Part shown: positions 28,024 to 34,922 of the stretch, one piece after another
Numbering within the stretch: position 1 is the first letter of the stretch
Layout: the number at the start of each line of letters is the position of its first letter
Assembly: GCA_029263725.1 (NCBI GenBank)
Contig: JAJUFS010000009.1
Coordinates: forward strand, 1-34,922
Direction: 5' to 3'
Length of the DNA: 34,922 bases
Source: Gammaproteobacteria bacterium
GTDB lineage: Bacteria > Pseudomonadota > Gammaproteobacteria > Natronospirales > JAJUFS01
Notes under the pieces: model-generated
Told to the model about the DNA's origin: nothing
The model's database searches: none
The model's input: the letters and a program-made list of their open reading frames with translations, nothing else
Position numbers and translations under genes: made by a program

Positions 28024-29019
28024 ATGCGCATCGGCCAGTACGTTCTTCCGAACAACCTGGTGCTGGCTCCGATGGCCGGCGTCACTGACCGCCCGTTCCG
28101 GCAACTGTGTCGCCGCCTGGGCGCGGGTCTGGTCGTCTCGGAGATGGTGACTTCGGACGTGCGCCTGTGGGACAGCCGCAAGTCGCGTCACCGGCTTGAT
28201 CATCGCGGCGAGGCGGAGCCGCGCATCGTGCAGATCGCCGGCGGCGACCCGGAAATGATGGCCGAGGCGGCGCGCATGAACGTCGCGCATGGCGCCCAGA
28301 TCATCGACATCAACATGGGCTGCCCGGCCAAGAAGGTCTGCAACAAGGCCGCCGGCTCGGCGCTGCTGAAGGACGAGGGCCTGGTGCGGGAAATCCTGGA
28401 GGCGGTGGTAGCCGCGGTGGATGTGCCGGTGACCCTGAAGATCCGCACCGGCTGGGACCCGGACAACCGCAACGGCGTGCGGGTGGCGGAAATCGCCGAG
28501 GCCTGCGGCATCCAGGCGCTGGCCGTGCACGGCCGCACCCGCGCCGACCGCTTCGAAGGCGAAGCCGAATACGACACCATCCGCGACATCGTGCACGCGG
28601 TGGGCATCCCGGTCATGGCCAACGGCGACATCGACTCGCCGGAAAAGGCCGCGACGGTCCTGGAGCGGACCGGCGCGGCAGCGATCATGATCGGCCGCGC
28701 CGCCCAGGGGCGCCCGTGGATCTTCCGCGAGATCGCGCATTTCCTCGCCACCGGCGAGCGCCTCGCCGAGCCGTCGCGCGAGGAAGTGCAGGCGATCCTG
28801 CTGGAACATCTCGATCATCTTTACGCGTTTTACGGGGAGTTTGCAGGCGTTCGCATCGCCCGCAAGCACATCGGCTGGTATTGCCAGGCACAGGCCGGAG
28901 CGCGGGCACAAGCGTTCCGCCGGCAGGTGATGCGGGTCGAATCGGGGGAAGCACAGAGAAGCCTCGTGGAGAAATTCTTCTCCGGCAAGGAAGAGGCTTG
29001 GGAGGAACAGGCAGCATGA
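28024..29019 (+). CDS. dusB: tRNA-dihydrouridine synthase B
   Basis: DusB reduces uridine to dihydrouridine at defined tRNA D-loop positions using FMN and NADPH. The 331-residue TIM-barrel protein has APMAGVTDRPFRQLCR, the catalytic-cysteine region NMGCPAKKVCNKAAGSALL, VTLKIRTGW, HGRTR and the FMN-binding MANGDI and GAAAIMIGRAAQGRPW. The ATG at 28024 fits the family start, but no clear ribosome-binding site is seen; the strong promoter is 35 nt upstream. Its stop overlaps the fis start (ATGA), the classic dusB-fis operon. Confidence 0.97.
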   Translation: MRIGQYVLPNNLVLAPMAGVTDRPFRQLCRRLGAGLVVSEMVTSDVRLWDSRKSRHRLDHRGEAEPRIVQIAGGDPEMMAEAARMNVAHGAQIIDINMGCPAKKVCNKAAGSALLKDEGLVREILEAVVAAVDVPVTLKIRTGWDPDNRNGVRVAEIAEACGIQALAVHGRTRADRFEGEAEYDTIRDIVHAVGIPVMANGDIDSPEKAATVLERTGAAAIMIGRAAQGRPWIFREIAHFLATGERLAEPSREEVQAILLEHLDHLYAFYGEFAGVRIARKHIGWYCQAQAGARAQAFRRQVMRVESGEAQRSLVEKFFSGKEEAWEEQAA

Positions 29020-29330
29020 GCAACCGGGGGACGGCCGAAACCCTTTCGGCACAGGAAGAGTCCGATGTCATCGATCTCAACGTGGTGCGCGGCCAGCATG
29101 CCGCCTCGCTGCGCGAATGCGCCGCGAACGCGCTGGATCGCTACTTCGACGATCTCGACGGCCACGTGCCGGCGAACCTCTACGCGCTGGTGATCAACGA
29201 AGTCGAGGAGCCGCTGTTGCGCGCCGTGCTGCGCTTCACCCGCGGCAACCAGTCGCGCGCCGCCGAGATTCTCGGCATCAATCGCAGCACCCTGCGGAAG
29301 AAACTGCGGGCCCACGGCCTGCACGAATGA
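29016..29330 (+). CDS. fis: DNA-binding protein Fis
   Basis: Fis is a nucleoid protein that bends DNA and activates rRNA promoters in fast growth. The 104-residue protein has the normal layout: a flexible N-terminus, the dimerisation helices ([22 protein letters not shown]) and the C-terminal helix-turn-helix ([22 protein letters not shown]). GGAGGA lies 10 nt before the ATG at 29016, inside dusB. It is co-transcribed with dusB. A hairpin follows the stop codon, ahead of purH. Confidence 0.97.
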   Translation: MSNRGTAETLSAQEESDVIDLNVVRGQHAASLRECAANALDRYFDDLDGHVPANLYALVINEVEEPLLRAVLRFTRGNQSRAAEILGINRSTLRKKLRAHGLHE

Positions 29331-29341
29331 TCATGACGACA

Positions 29342-29361
29342 CGGGCCGGGCGACCGGCCCG
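29342..29361. terminator. Hairpin between fis and purH
   Basis: CGGGCCGG and CCGGCCCG form a perfect 8-bp stem with a GCGA loop, 11 nt after the fis stop and 24 nt before the purH start. The stem is very stable but is not followed by a T-run. It could be a partial terminator, or a stability element in the purH leader. Confidence 0.45.
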
Positions 29362-29385
29362 CCTTCACTGGAGCACCTGGCAGCA

Positions 29386-30948
<1,563 letters not shown>

Positions 30949-30965
30949 TGGCGGATGGCTGAAGC

Positions 30966-31253
30966 ATGTTCCTGGTCATCTACCGCTGGCGTCTCCATCC
31001 TGGCCGCGAGGCGGAATTCCGCGCGGCCTGGAAGGAACTCTCCGATCTCTACATCCAGCTGCGCGGCCAGCATGATGCCACCCTCGTCGAGGGCGATGAC
31101 GGCGTCTGGGTGGGCAAGGCGGTCTGGCCCGATCGCGAGACCTACATCCTCGCACTGGAACGCGGCGTGCCCGACCCCCAGGTCGCCAATCGCATGAACG
31201 CCGCGGTCGCCGAGCGCCTTGATCCGGATTTTCGGTTCATTGAGGGAACGTAA
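30966..31253 (+). CDS. ABM-like small protein (ferredoxin-like fold)
   Basis: The 95-residue protein fits the antibiotic biosynthesis monooxygenase (ABM) fold: [22 protein letters not shown], a middle [20 protein letters not shown] and a C-terminal helix. ABM proteins range from monooxygenases to haem-degrading enzymes, and many are simply small stress or cofactor proteins. No catalytic residues identify a specific reaction here. The start lies 17 nt after purH and has a weak ribosome-binding site, so it is probably read with purH. A large hairpin follows its stop. Confidence 0.65.
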   Translation: MFLVIYRWRLHPGREAEFRAAWKELSDLYIQLRGQHDATLVEGDDGVWVGKAVWPDRETYILALERGVPDPQVANRMNAAVAERLDPDFRFIEGT

Positions 31254-31263
31254 GAAGTAAGGC

Positions 31264-31332
31264 GTGAGACGTGAGACGACGGTTGTCGTAGCCGGAGCCT
31301 CCCGCTGAAGCAGCCGTCGTCTAACGTCTTAC
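31264..31332. repeat. Long inverted repeat with CGTGAGA-type arms
   Basis: The left arm 31264-31284 and the right arm 31312-31332 are complementary at 18 of 21 positions; the loop of 27 nt is at 31285-31311. The left arm consists of tandem CGTGAGA units, and the right arm is the diverged complement. It starts 11 nt after the stop of the ABM-like gene. It may end that transcript, although no T-run follows, or belong to a dispersed intergenic family; see 112-176. Confidence 0.55.
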
Positions 31333-31419
31333 CCACGGTTGCCCCATTTACTCCCTTTCCCGCAATGCGATGCCCCGCCGCCGCACTGACAATCGTGCGC
31401 ATGCGCGACGGGGAAGGAC

Positions 31420-32157
31420 ATGCTCAGACTGCTGACGCTCAATCTCAATTACCACGGCGACGCCAAGGGCCCGTGGCCGCAGCGTCGCGAGCTGGTGCGC
31501 AAGGCGATCGAGGAATGCTCGCCGAACGTGGTTTTCCTGCAGGCCGTGCGGCTCGCGAATGGCGAGGACCAGGCGCATGAGCTTGGCCGCCTGCTAAACT
31601 ACCCGGAGGTCTTCTTCCAGCCCGCGGTGACCCGCAACGACGGCAGCATGGATGGCTCCGCCATGCTCTCGAAGCTGCCGCTGCTGCAACGGAACTCGCA
31701 GCCGCTGGGTTTCCGCGAGGCGCTGGAGGATGACAATCGCCGCGTCATCCAGCACGCGGTCGTCGAGATCGGGTCACGCCCGCTGCATCTTTTCAACGCG
31801 CATTTTTCCTGGGTGGCCGAGCAGGCCCGCGACAACATCGCCGAGTCCGCGGCGCTGCTGCCGCAAGATGCGGATGCCGTCCTCGCCGGCGACCTCAACA
31901 CCCCGCCCGAATCGGCGCTGTTCCAGCCCTTCCGTGACGCCGGGTTCGTCGACGCCTGGGCGGCGCTGCATCCCGGCGAGGACGGTTACACCTTCGAAGC
32001 CGACAAACCGTTCACGCGCATCGACTATTTCTGGCTGAGCCCGGGGCTCGCCCCGCAGCTGCGCGAGGTCGAGCGCCTCAATCCCGGCGGCGACGGGATC
32101 TGGCTGTCCGACCACATGGCGCTCGCCGCGGGCCTCGCGTTTCCACCGCCTGTATAA
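31420..32157 (+). CDS. EEP-fold protein lacking the usual metal-binding Glu
   Basis: The 245-residue protein matches the endonuclease/exonuclease/phosphatase family: an N-terminal LTLNLNYH, HLFNAHFSW in the middle, LAGDLNTPP, TRIDYFWLS and the final SDHMALAAG. These supply the Asn, Asp, Asn, Asp and His of the active site. The expected Glu in the LQE motif is Ala here (VVFLQAVR, near residue 42), so metal binding and catalysis may be impaired or altered. No signal peptide is seen. GGGGAAGGA precedes the ATG closely. It lies between the hairpin and purD on the same strand. The substrate is unknown. Confidence 0.8.
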   Translation: MLRLLTLNLNYHGDAKGPWPQRRELVRKAIEECSPNVVFLQAVRLANGEDQAHELGRLLNYPEVFFQPAVTRNDGSMDGSAMLSKLPLLQRNSQPLGFREALEDDNRRVIQHAVVEIGSRPLHLFNAHFSWVAEQARDNIAESAALLPQDADAVLAGDLNTPPESALFQPFRDAGFVDAWAALHPGEDGYTFEADKPFTRIDYFWLSPGLAPQLREVERLNPGGDGIWLSDHMALAAGLAFPPPV

Positions 32158-32158
32158 T
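32153..32158 (+). promoter_or_regulatory. Candidate purD -10 box (TATAAT)
   Basis: A perfect TATAAT overlaps the stop codon of the EEP-fold gene and lies 32 nt before the purD ATG. The -35 region is poor (GC-rich, no TTGACA-like hexamer at 16-18 nt), so this promoter would need an activator or would be weak. Confidence 0.4.
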
Positions 32159-32190
32159 CTGCCGCTTTCTCCCGCAGGTGGGTTCCGCAC

Positions 32191-33471
<1,281 letters not shown>

Positions 33472-33493
33472 AGGAACCCTTCATCACGGCAAC

Positions 33494-33553
33494 TGCGCAT
33501 GAGGCGGCGGGAACGCTCTCCCGAAAACAGAAGGAAAACCTCATGCGTCACTG
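33494..33553 (+). repeat. Leader repeat, copy A (with hairpin)
   Basis: This 60-nt segment matches 34227-34286 at 55 positions and ends 11 nt inside the coding region. It includes the hairpin CGGGA-loop-TCCCG (33508-33523), an A-rich stretch and the ribosome-binding site AAGGA. The start codon lies at the same offset in both copies. Confidence 0.85.
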
Positions 33554-34172
33554 TCTCGCGTTTGCGCTGGTTCTTGCGACTGCCACCTCCCAGGCTACTC
33601 CGTCTGCTCCTGTCACTCCGGATTTCAACTTCGTGGAAGGAAGCTATCTCCGGGGCCGGATCGTTGATGACTTCTGGCTGGTTTCCCGGTTCGACGGCCT
33701 GGACCTCAGGGGAAGCCGGAAATTTGGGCGATGGCTGCTCGGAGCGCGCGCTGAAAGGCTCACTACCGACCGATTCGAGGCAGTCGAATCCACGGGCATG
33801 CGGTCGCAAGGCCGTACCTCGCTGACCGTGGGCGGCGGCACCTTTTTCACGCCTCAGGAACATCTCACCATTCCCGTGCAGGCCGGTATCGCGCGCGCTG
33901 AACTGAAGTCGTCGTTCTTCATTGACGGCGAGAGCGTGTCGGAGCGGGAAAGCGGTACGGGATATTTCGTTAGCCTCGGGCTCATCGCCAAGTACAAAAA
34001 CATCGAGGCGGAACACGAGTTCCACTTCCGGGATGTGATGGGCGACCAGGTCTTCGAGCAGCGATCCGACCTGCGCTTTTTCTTTTCGCCGGCACTCGCG
34101 CTCGGCATCGGTCACCGTGACATGGATCTCAGCATGAAGGCGTTGACAGCCACCCTGCGCTGGAACTTCTGA
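33543..34172 (+). CDS. Outer-membrane beta-barrel protein, copy 1
   Basis: The 209-residue protein has a signal peptide (MRHCLAFALVLATATSQA, cleavage probably after residue 18) and a series of alternating beta-strands (DFNFVEGSYLRGR, LTVGGGTFFT, GTGYFVSLGLIAKYKNIEAEHEFHF). It ends in RWNF; a terminal Phe is the usual outer-membrane insertion signal. The likely fold is an eight-stranded barrel; function is unknown. AAGGA lies 8 nt before the ATG at 33543; a longer frame upstream has no support. The neighbour at 34276 is a diverged paralogue with the same leader. Confidence 0.75.
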   Translation: MRHCLAFALVLATATSQATPSAPVTPDFNFVEGSYLRGRIVDDFWLVSRFDGLDLRGSRKFGRWLLGARAERLTTDRFEAVESTGMRSQGRTSLTVGGGTFFTPQEHLTIPVQAGIARAELKSSFFIDGESVSERESGTGYFVSLGLIAKYKNIEAEHEFHFRDVMGDQVFEQRSDLRFFFSPALALGIGHRDMDLSMKALTATLRWNF

Positions 34173-34226
34173 TCGCCCGCATCGAACCGGCGACGGGCGG
34201 GCAACTGAACCCATCATTGTTGCAAA

Positions 34227-34286
34227 TGCGCATGATGCGGCGGGAATGCTCTCCCGAAAACAGGAGGAAAACTTCATGCGTTACTG
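34227..34286 (+). repeat. Leader repeat, copy B (with hairpin)
   Basis: This is the second copy of the leader at 33494-33553 (55 of 60 positions identical). The stem CGGGA/TCCCG (34241-34256) is unchanged and the one difference within the hairpin is in its loop. AGGAGG replaces AAGGA-type bases at the ribosome-binding site, so translation may be stronger. Confidence 0.85.
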
Positions 34287-34920
34287 CATCGTGTTTGCTC
34301 TGCTCGCCGCCGCGCCCGTGGTCACGGCCGCGGAGCTGGACCACGACTTTGTCGAAGCCGGTTACCTCCAGGGCGAAACCGGCGACCTTCTTGGCCTCGA
34401 TCTCGGCGTCACCGAAATCCGCGGCGTCAAGGCTCTCGGCGACTGGCAGTTGCTCGGAGGGTACCGTCTCTTTGACCGGGCTCCTGCCCATCTTGCCTTC
34501 GAGGGCATGCGGATCAGCTCGGATATCGAGATTTCCTACCTCAACTTCGGCGGCGGCTACGTGTTCTCGCTGGGCAGGTACTTCGCGATCCCGTTCAGCG
34601 CGGGCCTGGTGCGCGCATCCACGGACGCCTCCACCGTCAGCGAACTGCCCGACGAGTCAGGCGACGGCACCTCGGTTATCCGCACTAATGACAGCGAGTC
34701 CGACACCGGCTATTTCGTGGACCTTGGCCTGCGCGTGCGTCCGCTGGAGAGCCTGGAAATCGAGTTCGAGCACCGTTTCATGAACGTCTCCTCCACCCGC
34801 CTAAACGACCAGCGACTGGATGTGCGCTACGCGCTGACGCCGGCAATCGCTGTCGGCCTCGCCTACGGGGATTTCGAGGGCGACACGGTCAGCGGCGCGA
34901 CGATTCGCTGGAGATTCTGA
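34276..34920 (+). CDS. Outer-membrane beta-barrel protein, copy 2
   Basis: The 214-residue protein has a signal peptide (MRYCIVFALLAAAPVVTA) and the same barrel layout as the preceding gene: DHDFVEAGYLQGE at the start, YLNFGGGYVFSLGRYFAIP, DTGYFVDLGLRVRPLESLEIEFEHRF and a terminal RWRF. Beyond signal peptide and strand pattern the two proteins have diverged strongly, while the leader has not. AGGAGGA lies 6 nt before the ATG. The gene is complete and ends two bases before the window edge, so further tandem copies may follow. Confidence 0.78.
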   Translation: MRYCIVFALLAAAPVVTAAELDHDFVEAGYLQGETGDLLGLDLGVTEIRGVKALGDWQLLGGYRLFDRAPAHLAFEGMRISSDIEISYLNFGGGYVFSLGRYFAIPFSAGLVRASTDASTVSELPDESGDGTSVIRTNDSESDTGYFVDLGLRVRPLESLEIEFEHRFMNVSSTRLNDQRLDVRYALTPAIAVGLAYGDFEGDTVSGATIRWRF

Positions 34921-34922
34921 AC

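Overview
The window reads as chromosomal DNA of a GC-rich gammaproteobacterium. The order cutA-dsbD-tlpA-aroQ-accB-accC-prmA-(zinc ribbon/DUF3426)-dusB-fis-purH-purD is typical of the class, and fis itself is essentially a gammaproteobacterial gene. A CIRCE (HrcA) operator ahead of groES fits Xanthomonadales-like or related lineages better than enterics. The genus cannot be fixed from sequence reading alone. I saw no rRNA, tRNA, CRISPR array, insertion sequence or prophage gene.

Left part (1-12,060): mainly accessory envelope and transport genes, mostly on the minus strand. A DUF1028 protein converges on an NHL beta-propeller lipoprotein. Then come a BetT-like BCCT transporter, a two-gene unit (DUF4919 lipoprotein plus a membrane protein with a bacterial PH domain), a small RRM RNA-binding protein with its own terminator, an exported esterase-like alpha/beta hydrolase, a DUF5694 exported protein, an APC permease and a membrane protein interrupted by a one-base frameshift. 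On the plus strand a YagU/DUF1440-like membrane protein is translationally coupled to a second APC permease.

Middle (12,060-19,500): a prolyl-oligopeptidase lipoprotein diverges from a DinB-fold protein. It is followed by a membrane diguanylate cyclase whose upstream region holds a near-perfect flagellar sigma-28 (FliA) promoter, an uncharacterised lipoprotein, a BrnA/CopG-type antitoxin without a recognisable toxin, and groEL-groES. The groES promoter (TTGAAA-N16-TATCAT) abuts a CIRCE operator.

Right part (19,500-34,922): conserved housekeeping genes. These are CutA; periplasmic thiol reduction (DsbD with a TlpA-like partner); an uncharacterised lipoprotein; a 679-bp non-coding stretch with clustered dyads; dehydroquinase; the biotin carboxyl carrier and biotin carboxylase subunits of acetyl-CoA carboxylase; PrmA; a zinc-ribbon membrane protein; dusB-fis behind a strong promoter; purH; an ABM-like protein; an EEP-fold protein lacking a usual metal ligand; and purD. 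The window ends with two tandem outer-membrane beta-barrel paralogues that share a 60-nt leader including a hairpin just upstream of the ribosome-binding site.

I see no clear multi-gene undescribed system. The best leads are the sigma-28-linked cyclase, the duplicated leader-plus-barrel module, the toxin-less antitoxin, the DUF4919/PH pair and the long hairpin elements.
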